A stretch of 64,000 nucleotides of DNA from JAIBJN01 sp963838795. GTDB taxonomy: Bacteria; Actinomycetota; Thermoleophilia; Gaiellales; Gaiellaceae. A program made the position numbers and the translations under genes. Within the stretch, counting starts at the first letter, position 1; each line of letters begins with the position of its first letter. The notes below the pieces were generated by a model that did no database searches, was not told where the DNA came from, and saw nothing but the letters and a program-made list of their open reading frames with translations. The stretch lies in the NCBI GenBank assembly GCA_963838795.1, contig CAWISL010000007.1:1-64000 (forward strand), written 5' to 3'. Shown piece by piece: positions 17,463 to 30,569 of the stretch.

Positions 17463-18052
17463 GGCGCTCGAAGCTTACCTGCAGCGCTCGGCTCCCAGAG
17501 TGAGCGGTCGACGATGGCCCCCAGCTCGGCCACTGCCCGCCCGACGTCGTCGTTCGTGACGACGTGGTCGAAGTCACCCGCTTCCTCGGCCTGACGGCGC
17601 GCCAGCTCCAGGCGCTCGCCGATCTCGCCAGCGCTCTCGGTGGCCCGCTCGCGGAGCCTCCGCTCCAGCTCGGCGAAGCTCGGCGCCTCGACGAAGATGG
17701 TCACCGCGTCGGCGAGCGCGGCCTGTACCTCCCTGGCGCCGTGCGTCTCGAGCTCGAGCACGACGCTTCGACCCGACGAGAGGATGCGGTCGACCTCCTC
17801 GCGAAGCGTCCCGTACCGGTGACCCGAGACGTAGTCGACATGCTCGAGGAACTCGCCGGCGTCGACGCGGCGCTGGAACTCCCCTGGCGAGAGAAAGTGG
17901 TACTCGCGGCCGTCCACCTCTCCGGGCCGGAGGGCGCGGGTCGTCGCCGAGACGGCGACCGCGAGGTCGCCGCGGCCCGCGACGAGCTTCCGGATCAACG
18001 TGCCCTTGCCGGCGCCGGACGGTCCGGTGACGACGAAGAGCCGTGGCCGCAC
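17459..18052 (-). CDS. gmk: Guanylate kinase
   Basis: A 197-residue guanylate kinase converting GMP to GDP with ATP. The P-loop GPSGAGKGTLI is at about residues 10-20, and the GMP-binding segment SATTRALRPGEVDGREYHFL follows. Normal length. Starts 1 base after the mihF stop and overlaps rpoZ, indicating a common transcript. Confidence 0.95.
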   Translation of the reverse strand: MRPRLFVVTGPSGAGKGTLIRKLVAGRGDLAVAVSATTRALRPGEVDGREYHFLSPGEFQRRVDAGEFLEHVDYVSGHRYGTLREEVDRILSSGRSVVLELETHGAREVQAALADAVTIFVEAPSFAELERRLRERATESAGEIGERLELARRQAEEAGDFDHVVTNDDVGRAVAELGAIVDRSLWEPSAAGKLRAP

Positions 18053-18053
18053 G

Positions 18054-18383
18054 TCAGCGGCGCAGTAGCGCGACCAGCTCGGCGCGTTGGCGGTCGGAGA
18101 GCCCGCCCACGGTCTTCGACTGGCTGATCCGGCACTGGTTCAGGAAGCGGGCAGCCTTCACGCGCCCGAACTTCGGGACTGCCATGAGGATGTCGAAGAC
18201 CTTCGCGGTCTCCACGTACGCCGGGGGGTTCCGGAGAATCGACTCGATCTGAACGGAGCCCGCCTTGAGATCCTTCTTGAGCCTCGCCCGCTTCACGCGG
18301 ATCTCGTTCGCCCGGCGAAGAGCCTCCATTCGCTGATCCAGGGAGCGGAGGGGAGCCTGGACCTGCGTCTTGGTGCCTTGCAT
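18054..18383 (-). CDS. mihF: Actinobacterial integration host factor
   Basis: A 109-residue mIHF-type nucleoid protein, not homologous to the HU/IHF fold. The C-terminal helical DNA-binding segment is clear: ILMAVPKFGRVKAARFLNQC and then KTVGGLSDRQR. mIHF organises DNA and is essential in mycobacteria (established knowledge). Its position just before gmk is the characteristic actinobacterial arrangement and one of the best taxonomic clues in the window. Confidence 0.94.
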   Translation of the reverse strand: MQGTKTQVQAPLRSLDQRMEALRRANEIRVKRARLKKDLKAGSVQIESILRNPPAYVETAKVFDILMAVPKFGRVKAARFLNQCRISQSKTVGGLSDRQRAELVALLRR

Positions 18384-18407
18384 GGCGCGGCATTCTAACA
18401 GCGCCCC

Positions 18408-19301
18408 TCAGAGCTTCAACCCTACCCGTCCCCCCTCCGTCGGCCCGGCGTCGGCACGTTTGGCAACAGAGGCGTGCGCCACGCCGCGCGCGGCGAGGGG
18501 ATCGTCGTAGCCCCGCGCCGCCGCCGCGGCCGCGAGCTCGCCCCGCACCCGCTCGGGCGCGCCCGGGTCGGCGAAGAGCACCGTGCCGAGGGCGATCGCG
18601 GAGGCTCCCGCCGCGATCAGCTCGAGCGCATGCATCCCGGTCTCGATCCCCCCCATCCCGACTATGGGTAGCCCGGTCGCCCGGTAGACGGCATGCACGG
18701 CTGCGAGCGCGACGGGTCGAAGCGCCGGGCCCGAGAGCCCGCCCGTCTCCGTCGCCAGGCGCGGCCGCAGGGTGCCCGGGTCGAGCGCCAGGCCACGGAT
18801 CGTGTTGACGAGGGAGAGGCCGTCGGCGCCTGCCGCCGCTGCCGCCTCGGCGACGGCGGGCAGATCGGGCAGGCCGGGAGCGAGCTTCGCGTACAGCGGC
18901 TTGTCCGTGACCGCCCGTGCGGCCGTCACGATCTCGGTGGCCTCCTCCTCCGGCGCGGTGACATTCGGGCATGAGAGGTTCAGCTCGATCGCGGCGGCCT
19001 GGGTCCTGTCCAGGCGCGCGCACAGGCCGGCGTAGTCCTCCGCGGCAAAGCCCCCGACGGAGACCCACACCGGCGGGCCGATCTCGAGCAGCCGCGGCAG
19101 CACCTCGGCGAGGAAGCGGTCGCCGCCCGGGTTGGCGAGGCCGATCGAGTTCAGCATCCCCACGTCGGTCTCCGCGATCCGCGCCGGTGGGTTCCCCTCC
19201 CGTGGCAGCGGCGTCACGGTCTTCGTCACGAAGGCGTCGAGCGTGCGGACGACGTCCGGCGCCGTGAGCGCGTCGAGGCAGCCCGAGGCGTTCAGGATCA
19301 C
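18408..19301 (-). CDS. pyrD: Dihydroorotate dehydrogenase, class 1B catalytic subunit
   Basis: A 297-residue PyrD. The catalytic Cys lies in ELNLSCPNV (about residues 119-127), and FMN-binding motifs LSLVNTIRG and GMGGIETGMHALELI are visible. The start is the GTG at 19301, overlapping the pyrK stop as GTGA. Pairing with PyrK marks it as the NAD-dependent class 1B enzyme. It is the last pyrimidine gene of the series; pyrF, often found here, is absent. Confidence 0.93.
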   Translation of the reverse strand: MILNASGCLDALTAPDVVRTLDAFVTKTVTPLPREGNPPARIAETDVGMLNSIGLANPGGDRFLAEVLPRLLEIGPPVWVSVGGFAAEDYAGLCARLDRTQAAAIELNLSCPNVTAPEEEATEIVTAARAVTDKPLYAKLAPGLPDLPAVAEAAAAAGADGLSLVNTIRGLALDPGTLRPRLATETGGLSGPALRPVALAAVHAVYRATGLPIVGMGGIETGMHALELIAAGASAIALGTVLFADPGAPERVRGELAAAAAARGYDDPLAARGVAHASVAKRADAGPTEGGRVGLKL

Positions 19302-19982
19302 GCGGCCGCCCCCTGAAGACGTGTCCGCGTGCCAGGCACTTGGCCGTGGCCGCCGAGGACCGGGCCCTCTACGCAGAGGCGGGCGAGGCGGCCGTCGATC
19401 TCGACCGCGCAGCCGTAGCAGGCCCCGTAGCCGCACGCCATCGGCGCCTCCCAGGCGAGCTGAGCGCTCGGAGCGAGGCGGCGCACGGCCTCCAGCATCG
19501 GCTCGGGGCCGCAGGCGAGGACGTGGTAACCGGGCTCCAGGAGCTCCGTGACGTAGGTCGGCTCGAGCACGACCTCGGCGTTCGGGACGAGCGCCGCGGC
19601 CTCGGCCTGGCGGGCCGTCCCGAACCCGAGCAGCGCTCGCGGCCCGTCCAGACGCTCGGAGAGGTACGGGAAGGGAGCGACGCCGATGCCGCCGCCGACG
19701 AGGAGCGGGCGCTCGACGCTCAGGTCGTAGCCGTTTCCGAGCGGGCCCAGGACGTCCACCTCCTCCCCGGCCTCGAGCTGTGCGAGCGCGCGCGTCCCCG
19801 GCCCGATCGGGTCGACGAGGAACGCGAGCTCGCCGGCAGGCGCGAGGCAGAGGCTCATCGGCCGGGGTAGGAGGAGGCCGAGCGGGCGGAGCATGAAGAA
19901 CTGGCCGGGGATGCCCGGCTTCAGGCCCCCGCGGCGCAGCCGTAGGAGCGCGTAGGGCCCGACGGCCTCGACCGCGACGACG

Positions 19983-20002
<20 letters not shown>
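19298..20002 (-). CDS. pyrK: Dihydroorotate dehydrogenase electron-transfer subunit
   Basis: A 234-residue PyrK passing electrons from dihydroorotate to NAD+ through FAD and a 2Fe-2S cluster. The FAD-binding PRPMSLC, the NAD-binding LLVGGGIGVAP and the C-terminal cluster ligands CGYGAC-YGC plus a fourth Cys in LARLCVEG are all present. The start is a GTG at 20002 that overlaps the end of carB by 20 bases; an ATG much farther upstream lies deep in carB and is unlikely. Confidence 0.9.
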
Positions 20003-23049
<3,047 letters not shown>

Positions 23050-23066
<17 letters not shown>

Positions 23067-24093
23067 AGCCGAGCTCCTCGACCCAGGACTCGATCTCCGG
23101 CCAGGCGTCGTGCGGGCCGGGGCCCGCCTCCGGATGAAACTGCAGCGACCGCGCCTGCTCGCCCGGGACCGCGAGCCCCTCGACGGTGCCGTCGTAGAGC
23201 GAGACGTGCGTCACGCCCGCGGCGTCGCCGCGCACGGCGAAGCCGTGGTTCTGACTCGTGACGAGGACGCGGCTCGTCGCGAGCTCGAGCACGGGGTGGT
23301 TCGCGCCCCGATGCCCGAACGGAAGCTTGAAGGTCTCGAGCCCGGCAGCCCGTGCGAGGAGCTGGTGGCCCAGGCAGATGCCGAGGATGGGTACGCGTCC
23401 GAGCAGGTTCCGCACCACCTCCACTTCGCCCTCGAGCGCCGCCGGGTCGCCGGGGCCGTTGCAGAGGAGGACACCTCGCGGACGCGACGCGAGGATCGTG
23501 TCGGCATCGGTTTCGTGCGGCCAGACCGTCACCCGGGCGCCCGCCGCCACCAGGCGGTCCACGATCGACCGCTTGCAGCCGTAGTCGAGGACGGCGACGC
23601 GCGTGCCGCCGCTCCCGACGCGGTAGGGCTCGGGCGTCGAGACGCCGGCCACGAGCGCGCGCCCCGCCATGGGTGGTTGCGTCCGGACGTCGCCGAGGAC
23701 CCGCTCCAGGGAGGCCGCCCCGGCGACGGCGGCCGCGCGCATGGCTCCCTGCTCCCGCAGCCTGACGACAAGCGCGCGAGTGTCAATGTCCTCGAGCGCG
23801 ACGATTCCCTGCCCGTGGAGCCAGCGCGTCCAGTCGCTCCCGCCCGCCTGGCGCATCAGGACCGCGCGCGCATGCGGGCGAGTCGACTCCGAGCGCTGGG
23901 GCGAGACGCCGTAGTTCCCGACCATTGGCGCCGTGAACGCCACGATCTGCTCGGAGAAGCTCGGATCCGTGACCACCTCCTGGTAGCCGGTCATCGCCGT
24001 CGTGAAGACGGCCTCGCCGTGCGCGACCCCGAGCGCGCCGACCGAGCGGCCGCGGAAGACCGACCCGTCCTCGAGGACGAGGAAGCCGCTCAC
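23050..24093 (-). CDS. carA: Carbamoyl-phosphate synthase small chain
   Basis: A 347-residue glutamine amidotransferase subunit. The catalytic Cys is in GICLGHQLL and the His-Glu pair in QFHPEAGPGP; the N-terminal CarA domain shows EAVFTTAMTGYQEVVTDPS. I chose the GTG at 24093 because it overlaps the pyrC stop (GTGA) and opens directly with the conserved GFLVLEDGSVFRG. It supplies ammonia from glutamine to CarB. Confidence 0.95.
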
Positions 24094-25379
24094 GGCCCGT
24101 GCACGACCTTCCCGGCCGCCACGGTCTGCACGACGCGACCGTGGAGCTTCGAGCCGAGGAGCCACGAGTTCGCGGACTTCGACCTGAAGGAGCCCTCGTC
24201 AACGTGCCAGACGGCCTCGAGGTCGAGGAGCACGAGGTTGGCCTGGGCGCCGACCTCGATCCGCGGAGGCTCGAGGCCGTAGATGCGGGCCGGCCCCGCG
24301 CTCATGCGTTCGAGCAGCGTCTGCAGGGGGACGACCCCGGGCTCGACGAGCTGCGTGTAGAGGGCGGAGAACGCGGTCTCGAGGCCCGTGACGCCGAAGG
24401 GCGCCTCCTCGAACGGCACCTCCTTCTCCTCGCGGGCGTGCGGCGCGTGGTCGGTGGCGATCGCCTCGATCGTGCCGTCGAGGAGTGCCTCGAGGAGCGC
24501 GGCTCTGTCCTCGTCCGCGCGAAGCGGCGGGTTCATCTTCACGTTCGGGTCGAGCGAGCGCACGGCGTCGTCCGTGAGACAGAGGTGATGGGGGGTCACC
24601 TCGGCCGTCGCATGGACTCCGGCGTCACGGGCTCGGCGAAGCTCGGCGACGGACTCGCGGGCCGAGAGGTGAAGCAGATGGAGCGGGCGCGCCTCGTAGC
24701 CGGCCAGCGCGAGGTCGCGGGCGACCATCACGCTCTCCCCGACGGAGGGGTAGCCGCCGAAGCCGAGCTCGGCGGAGACGACCCCCTCGTGGACGTGGCC
24801 CCCGCACGAGAGCGTCGGCTCCTCGCAGTGGACGGCGACTGGCCTCCCGGCCGCGGCGCTGTACTGGAGCGCGCGCCGGATCAGCCCCGGCGCGACGACG
24901 GGACGGCCGTCGTCCGTGAAGCCGGCGGCGCCGCGCTCGGCCAGCTCGACCATCTCGGTCAGCTCGGCGCCCTCCTGTGCCTTGGTGATCGCCGCGAGGA
25001 AGCCGACGGGAATCTCGGCCTGGCGGTCAGCCTGCTCCGTGAGGGCGCCCAGGACGGAGGCGGAGTCGACGACCGGCTCGGTGTTCGGCATGGCGAGGAT
25101 GGCGCAGTAGCCGCCGGCGGCTGCGGCTCGCGTCCCGGAGGCGAGGTCCTCTTCGTCCTCGCGCCCGGGGGTGCGCAGGTGCACGTGCGGGTCGACGAAG
25201 GCGGGCGCCAGCACCTTCCCGTTCGCCGACGCGGAGGCCGGCTCGAGCGCGGCGATCACGCCCTCTTCCATGCGCACGGTCAGCGCCTCGTCGAGCCCCC
25301 GCGTGGGGTCGACGACGCGGACGTTCTCGAAGACGCAGGAGTCCTGCCGGCCGTTCCTCCCGAAGAGGACCGTCTGCAT
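24090..25379 (-). CDS. pyrC: Dihydroorotase
   Basis: A 429-residue dihydroorotase closing carbamoyl-aspartate to dihydroorotate. The metal site is complete: VDPHVHLR (H-x-H), later His residues in AVHCEE and LHLLHLS, and the catalytic Asp in ATDHAPHAREEK. The ATG at 25379 overlaps the pyrB stop in an ATGA. The first 15 residues before CVFENVRVVDP are longer than typical, so the true start could be a few codons later. Confidence 0.94.
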   Translation of the reverse strand: MQTVLFGRNGRQDSCVFENVRVVDPTRGLDEALTVRMEEGVIAALEPASASANGKVLAPAFVDPHVHLRTPGREDEEDLASGTRAAAAGGYCAILAMPNTEPVVDSASVLGALTEQADRQAEIPVGFLAAITKAQEGAELTEMVELAERGAAGFTDDGRPVVAPGLIRRALQYSAAAGRPVAVHCEEPTLSCGGHVHEGVVSAELGFGGYPSVGESVMVARDLALAGYEARPLHLLHLSARESVAELRRARDAGVHATAEVTPHHLCLTDDAVRSLDPNVKMNPPLRADEDRAALLEALLDGTIEAIATDHAPHAREEKEVPFEEAPFGVTGLETAFSALYTQLVEPGVVPLQTLLERMSAGPARIYGLEPPRIEVGAQANLVLLDLEAVWHVDEGSFRSKSANSWLLGSKLHGRVVQTVAAGKVVHGP

Positions 25380-26377
25380 CAGGCCACCTCCTCGATCTCG
25401 GCCACCTTGACCTCGACCGGCCCCTGCGTGAGCAGGTCGTAGAGAACGGCCATGCGGACGACGAGGCCGCTCCGCACCTGGCGCTCGACGAGCGAGTCGG
25501 GCGAGTCGGCGACCGTTCCGTCGATCTCGACGCCGCGGTTCATCGGGCCCGGGTGCATGACCCGTTGGCCCGGGCGCAGCCGCTCCGGGGTGACGCCCCA
25601 GCACGCGGTGTACTCGCGCAGACTGGGGACGTAGTTGGCGCCCTCGAGCATCCGCTCGCGCTGCATGCGCAGGACGTAGACGACGTCGGCGTCTCCCAGG
25701 TCGGCGATGTCGTGTGAGACCTCGCACCCCATGGACTCGATCCCTCGCGGGATCAGCGGCGGGGGGCCGACGAGCGTCACGCGTGCGCCCATGAGCACGA
25801 GCGCCTGGATGTCGGAGCGCGCGACGCGGGAATGGAGGACGTCGCCGACGATGGCGACGTGGAGCCCGTCGATCCCGCCGAGCTCCTCCTCCAGCGTGTA
25901 GAGGTCGAGGAGCGCCTGGGTGGGATGCTGATGCTTGCCGTCGCCGGCGTTGACCACATGCGCCGGCGTGAACCGAGCCGCGAGGTGCGGGGCGCCGATC
26001 TGAGCGTGACGGATGACGACCACGTCCGGGTCGTAGGCTCCGATCGTCAGGAGCGTGTCCTTCAGCGACTCGCCCTTCTCCACCGCGGAGCCCGAGGACT
26101 TGATCGACATGACGTCGGCCGAGAGCCGCTTGGCCGCCAGCTCGAAGCTCGACGATGTCCGCGTCGACGCCTCGAAGAAGAGGTTGACCACGGTGCGGCC
26201 ACGGAGCGTCGGCAGCTTCTTGACGTCCCGCTCGAGCGAGCGGGCGAACGTCCGCGAGAGGGCCAGGAGCCGCTCGACGTCCTCGCGCGTCAGGTCGGCG
26301 ATCGAGAGCAGGTGTCGGCGAGCAGAGCTCTTCGGGGGCAGAAGCTCGCTTCGCAGCAAGGGTCGAACGACAGCCAT
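25379..26377 (-). CDS. pyrB: Aspartate carbamoyltransferase catalytic chain
   Basis: A 332-residue PyrB. Carbamoyl-phosphate binding motif FEASTRTSSSFE (about residues 66-77), then HPTQALLDLYTL and VMHPGPMNRGVE are visible. It condenses carbamoyl phosphate and aspartate. No pyrI regulatory chain is present nearby, as usual for actinobacteria. It follows pyrR by 8 bases. Confidence 0.95.
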   Translation of the reverse strand: MAVVRPLLRSELLPPKSSARRHLLSIADLTREDVERLLALSRTFARSLERDVKKLPTLRGRTVVNLFFEASTRTSSSFELAAKRLSADVMSIKSSGSAVEKGESLKDTLLTIGAYDPDVVVIRHAQIGAPHLAARFTPAHVVNAGDGKHQHPTQALLDLYTLEEELGGIDGLHVAIVGDVLHSRVARSDIQALVLMGARVTLVGPPPLIPRGIESMGCEVSHDIADLGDADVVYVLRMQRERMLEGANYVPSLREYTACWGVTPERLRPGQRVMHPGPMNRGVEIDGTVADSPDSLVERQVRSGLVVRMAVLYDLLTQGPVEVKVAEIEEVA

Positions 26378-26385
26378 CGGCTTCC

Positions 26386-26961
26386 TCACTTCTCGGGGGT
26401 CGGGACGAGCAGGACACGGTCGACCTCGTCGACCTCGAGGAGCTGCACCTGCACGCGCTCCCCCTGGGCGGTCGGGAGGTTCTTGCCGACGTAGTCGGGT
26501 CTGATCGGGAGCTCGCGGTGGCCCCGATCGACGAGGACGGCGAGCTGGACGCGCTCGGGGCGTCCGTAGTCGAAGAGGGCGTCGATCGCGGCTCGGATCG
26601 TGCGGCCGGTGTAGAGGACGTCGTCGCAGAGCACGCACGTCATCCCTTCGAGCGGGAAGTCGAGGCGCGTCGCCCTGACGACCGGCTGGGGGTGAAGCGG
26701 CCCGTTGCCGTCCCGCGCGAGGACGTCGTCGCGGTGAAAGGTGATGTCGAGCGTCCCCAGCGCGATCTCGAGGCCCGTGAACTCGTCGATCTGGCGCCGG
26801 AGCCGCTGGGCGAAGGGCACCCCGCGCGTGTGGATCCCGACGAGCGCGGTCCGCTCGAGGCTCGGATTGCGCTCGACGACCTCGTGGGCGATGCGAACGA
26901 TCGTCCGCCGGAGAGCCTCTCCGTCCAGCACGATTCGTTCCGCCTGCGAGGGCGCAGCCAC
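26386..26961 (-). CDS. pyrR: PyrR bifunctional pyr operon regulator/uracil phosphoribosyltransferase
   Basis: A 191-residue PyrR with the PRPP-binding motif VLCDDVLYTGRTIRAAID (about residues 109-126). PyrR senses UMP/UTP and binds pyr mRNA. The GTG at 26961 has an AAAGGAG ribosome binding site 6 bases upstream. A hairpin matching the PyrR-binding consensus abuts that site, so PyrR very likely represses translation of its own message and hence the whole operon. Confidence 0.95.
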   Translation of the reverse strand: MAAPSQAERIVLDGEALRRTIVRIAHEVVERNPSLERTALVGIHTRGVPFAQRLRRQIDEFTGLEIALGTLDITFHRDDVLARDGNGPLHPQPVVRATRLDFPLEGMTCVLCDDVLYTGRTIRAAIDALFDYGRPERVQLAVLVDRGHRELPIRPDYVGKNLPTAQGERVQVQLLEVDEVDRVLLVPTPEK

Positions 26962-26974
26962 CAGCCACTCCTTT

Positions 26975-26992
26975 CCGGCCTCTCAGGACCGA
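26975..26992 (-). promoter_or_regulatory. PyrR-binding RNA hairpin before the pyrR ribosome binding site
   Basis: The minus-strand RNA reads CGGUCCUGAGAGGCCGG. It matches the known PyrR-binding consensus UCCNGNGAGG and folds as a 5-bp stem with a one-base U bulge and a UGAGA loop. It ends at 26975, directly against the AAAGGAG ribosome binding site (26974-26968). No terminator was seen in the short leader, so translational blocking, as known in mycobacteria, fits better than transcription attenuation. Confidence 0.75.
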
Positions 26993-27139
26993 GTTAAAGG
27001 TGCGCGGGCAAGGCTAGCCGCTCGACCGGACGGCGTCCACCTGCGCGAGCAGGCGCCGATGGAGCTCCTGCGCCGCCCGGCCCGAGCGGCAGCGGGCGAA
27101 GCTGGTCGAGCTTGCCGCCTGGGCGGAGACCGCGCTCGT

Positions 27140-27880
<741 letters not shown>

Positions 27881-27901
<21 letters not shown>

Positions 27902-27933
27902 GCTGCCTCGCGTGAGCTCGGAGGGGCACTAGC
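27881..27933. repeat. Short inverted repeat around the methyltransferase start
   Basis: Perfect 9-base arms GCTAGTGCC (27881-27889) and GGCACTAGC (27925-27933) separated by 35 bases. It spans the stop of the upstream gene and places the presumed ATT start codon in the loop. It could be a regulatory hairpin or chance. Confidence 0.35.
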
Positions 27934-28162
27934 GGCCGCCGATGAGCTCGTCTGGATCTGTCATCGACTCGATGGCGTGCTGTGCCGCCTCGAGCGACGT
28001 CTCCGGAACGAGAACCTTCTGCGGCGAGTCATCGAGCGCCGCGGGATGCTGCTCGACGGCCGGGTGAAGCTCCGACGGGATCCCCGCCGAGTGCAGGATC
28101 GCTTGGATCTCCTCCGCCTCCGTGAGGTCTCCCGCCACCGTCACCTGCACCATGCTCGCCAT
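27929..28162 (-). CDS. DUF2007-like small protein
   Basis: A 77-residue protein resembling the DUF2007 'putative signal transducing protein' family: VQVTVAGDLTEAEEIQAIL is the typical opening in which a ferredoxin-like fold begins, with QKVLVPETSLEAAQHAIE at the other end. Function unknown. GGAGGAGG lies about 10 bases before the ATG at 28162. It overlaps the apparent end of the RNase Z gene by 134 bases in another frame, which suggests that the RNase Z end is disturbed. Confidence 0.7.
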   Translation of the reverse strand: MASMVQVTVAGDLTEAEEIQAILHSAGIPSELHPAVEQHPAALDDSPQKVLVPETSLEAAQHAIESMTDPDELIGGR

Positions 28163-29132
28163 CGACCCCTGCCTCCTCCCGCGCGGGTCGCGCTCCTGCC
28201 TTGACGAGGCGGGGACCGCCCCGCTCCTGGAAGGGAACGTCGATGATATCGAAGTCTCTCGGCACGACCGTCTCCGGAAACACGGCCCGAGCCTCGCGGG
28301 TGATCTCCGGCCCGAAGTAGCGGTTGGAGAGGTGCGTGAGCGCAAGCATGCGCGCCTCCGCAGCCCCCGCGAGAGCAGCCGCGCCGGCGCCCGTGGAGTG
28401 GAGTGTCTCGTCGGCGCGAGCGCGCTCCTCCTCGGCGAAGGTCGCCTCGTGAACGAGGAGGTCTGCTTCGCGCGCGACCTCGAGGACGCTCGCCGCGGGG
28501 GCGGTGTCGCCGGTGAGGACGATCTTCCGTCCGGGCCGGGCCGGGCCGAGCACCTGCTCGGGCCGCACATCGTCTCCCTCGGGAAGCCGCACCACCTCCC
28601 CTGCCTGGAGGCGTCCGAACAGCGGGCCCTCGGGCACGCCCAGACCCCGGGCGGCCTCAACGTCGAACCGCCCCGGCCGAGGCAGCTCGACGAGCGCGTA
28701 CCCGTTCGCGGCGACTCCATGGGACACCGCGAAGACGAGGATTCGGTAGTCGCCGCGGTCGAGAGTGTCGCCGTCCCGAAGCTCGACGAGCTCGAGCGGA
28801 TAGGTGAGCTTTCCGAAGATGCGCTGGAGACCGCGGAAGAGATCCCTGAGGCCCGGGGGACCGTAGACGGTGAGCGGGACTTCCCGGCCACGGAGCGCGA
28901 ACGTCTTCAGCATGCCCGGCAGGCCCAGATAGTGATCGGCGTGATAGTGCGTGAGCAGGATCTCGGGCAGCTCCACCAGCCCGACCGTCGACCGGAGGAG
29001 CTGGCGCTGGGTGCCCTCGCCGCAGTCGATCAGGAGCCGCTCGCCTCCGCGCCGCACGAGCGTCGCCGGGAGGGCCCGGCGGGCGGTCGGCACGGAGCCT
29101 GACGTCCCGAGGAAGACGAGGTCGAGGTCCAT
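28029..29132 (-). CDS. rnz: Ribonuclease Z, with a doubtful C-terminal tail
   Basis: A metallo-beta-lactamase-fold tRNA 3'-end nuclease. It opens VFLGTSGSVPTARRALPA and has the metal motif THYHADHYLG (HxHxDH, about residues 61-70), TGDTAP, and HLSNRYFG near the end. Family length is about 305 residues and this matches up to about residue 315, but the frame then continues for some 50 Gly/Arg-rich residues overlapping the next gene out of frame. A missing stop or an indel near 28165-28200 is likely. The ATG at 29132 is clear. Confidence 0.9.
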   Translation of the reverse strand: MDLDLVFLGTSGSVPTARRALPATLVRRGGERLLIDCGEGTQRQLLRSTVGLVELPEILLTHYHADHYLGLPGMLKTFALRGREVPLTVYGPPGLRDLFRGLQRIFGKLTYPLELVELRDGDTLDRGDYRILVFAVSHGVAANGYALVELPRPGRFDVEAARGLGVPEGPLFGRLQAGEVVRLPEGDDVRPEQVLGPARPGRKIVLTGDTAPAASVLEVAREADLLVHEATFAEEERARADETLHSTGAGAAALAGAAEARMLALTHLSNRYFGPEITREARAVFPETVVPRDFDIIDVPFQERGGPRLVKAGARPAREEAGVDGEHGAGDGGGRPHGGGGDPSDPALGGDPVGASPGRRAASRGAR

Positions 29133-29196
29133 CGCGCAAGTGTATGGGTCGCTCCGTCTCAAGTTCGCCTTGGCACGAGCCGATACGTCCTGGGCT

Positions 29197-30534
29197 GTGG
29201 CTCGTCGCGCCCTGCCCGACCTCGTGTCGCGCTCGCTCACGCTTCTGCGGGCATTTCTCGTCCTGAGCGCCGTCATCCTGGCCTCGGGCGCCGTGGTCAT
29301 GGGAGCGGTGCTCGCGGGCGCGCTTCGCGACCAGGCAGTGGACGATGCGGAGAGAAGCCTCGCGGAGCACACCGACGCCGTCGTCGGTCCCCACCTCGTC
29401 GAGAACGGCCGGGTCGTCGTCGACGCGGAGGCTGCCGCGAGCCTCGAGCACGACGTCGAGCGGCGCGAGAACGTCGTCAACGTCAAGGTCTGGGGCGCGG
29501 ACGGTACGCTTGCCTGGACGAAGCTCGCGCCGGAGCGCATCGGCACGCAGTATCCGCTCGGCGGCGGCTTGCTGAAGGCAATCGAGACCGGCGAGCCCGA
29601 CGGCCACCTGGAGGACCTCCCCGAGGACGAAGACGCCGTCGACGCGCTCGGCATCAGCAAGCTGCTCGAGGTCTATGCACCGATCACGGCCGACGGCGAG
29701 GTCGTCGGCGCCTACGAGATCTCTGCAGACGCGGGCCCCCTCGAAGCGTCGATCGCCGACCGGCGCCGCCTCATCTGGATCATCACCGCAGGCGTCTTCG
29801 CGCTCCTCTGGCTCGGGTTGGTGCTCCTCGTGCGCCACGCCTCCCGGACGCTGACGCGCCAGACCGAGGTTCTGCGGGAGCGCACGCGCGCGCTCGCGGA
29901 TTCCTACCAGCGCCTCGAGGAGAGCGCGCTCGAGGCGGTGGAGACCCTGAACGCGACGGTCGAGGCAAGGGATCCGTACACGGCCGGCCATTCGCGCCGC
30001 GTGCAACGCATCGCCGTCGCCGTCGGCGAGGAGCTCGGGTTCACGCCGAAGCAGCTCGAAGCTCTCGGCTTCGGGGGCATGTTCCACGACATCGGGAAGC
30101 TCTCGGTGCCGGACTCGATCCTGACGAAGCCCGATCGGCTCACACCCGAGGAGTACGAGCAAATCAAGGAGCACTCCGCCGAAGGGGCCCGTATCGTCGC
30201 CAAGCTCGGCCGTCTGCGCGAGGCCGTTCCCATCATCCGCCACCACCACGAGCGCTGGGACGGTGACGGCTATCCGGACGGTCTCGCCGGAACCGAGATT
30301 CCCCTCGCTGCAGCCGTCGTCGGGCTCGCGGACGCCTGGGACGCGATGACCACTGAGCGTCCGTACCACCGTGCTCTCGACCTGGACGAGGCGTTCGCCG
30401 AGGTGCGAGACGGACGCGGAAGCCAGTTCGTCCCCGAGGTGGTGGACGCTTTCTTCTCCGTTGCTCGGACGCGGCCGGGCGAGCTCGGCACCGGGGACGG
30501 GGAGAGTGGCGCCCACGCCCGCGCCGCAGGCTAA
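29197..30534 (+). CDS. Membrane sensor with HD-GYP cyclic-di-GMP phosphodiesterase domain
   Basis: About 445 residues. A membrane segment (about 13-35), an extracytoplasmic sensor of about 155 residues, a second membrane segment (about 190-212), a coiled linker, then an HD-GYP domain. Catalytic residues are visible in AGHSRRV, MFHDIGKL and HHHERWDGDGYPDGL. It should break down c-di-GMP. The start is uncertain: GTG at 29197 or an upstream TTG/GTG (29170, 29140). Divergently transcribed from rnz. A GGDEF cyclase lies 15 kb away. Confidence 0.88.
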   Translation: MARRALPDLVSRSLTLLRAFLVLSAVILASGAVVMGAVLAGALRDQAVDDAERSLAEHTDAVVGPHLVENGRVVVDAEAAASLEHDVERRENVVNVKVWGADGTLAWTKLAPERIGTQYPLGGGLLKAIETGEPDGHLEDLPEDEDAVDALGISKLLEVYAPITADGEVVGAYEISADAGPLEASIADRRRLIWIITAGVFALLWLGLVLLVRHASRTLTRQTEVLRERTRALADSYQRLEESALEAVETLNATVEARDPYTAGHSRRVQRIAVAVGEELGFTPKQLEALGFGGMFHDIGKLSVPDSILTKPDRLTPEEYEQIKEHSAEGARIVAKLGRLREAVPIIRHHHERWDGDGYPDGLAGTEIPLAAAVVGLADAWDAMTTERPYHRALDLDEAFAEVRDGRGSQFVPEVVDAFFSVARTRPGELGTGDGESGAHARAAG

Positions 30535-30569
30535 GAACTCATTTCGAACGGGGTTCTACGTCGAATGCG

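Noticed and set aside
24090..26417. A long frame joining pyrC to sequence over pyrB
   Set aside because: The upstream part is a shadow of pyrB; the pyrC family start is at 25379.
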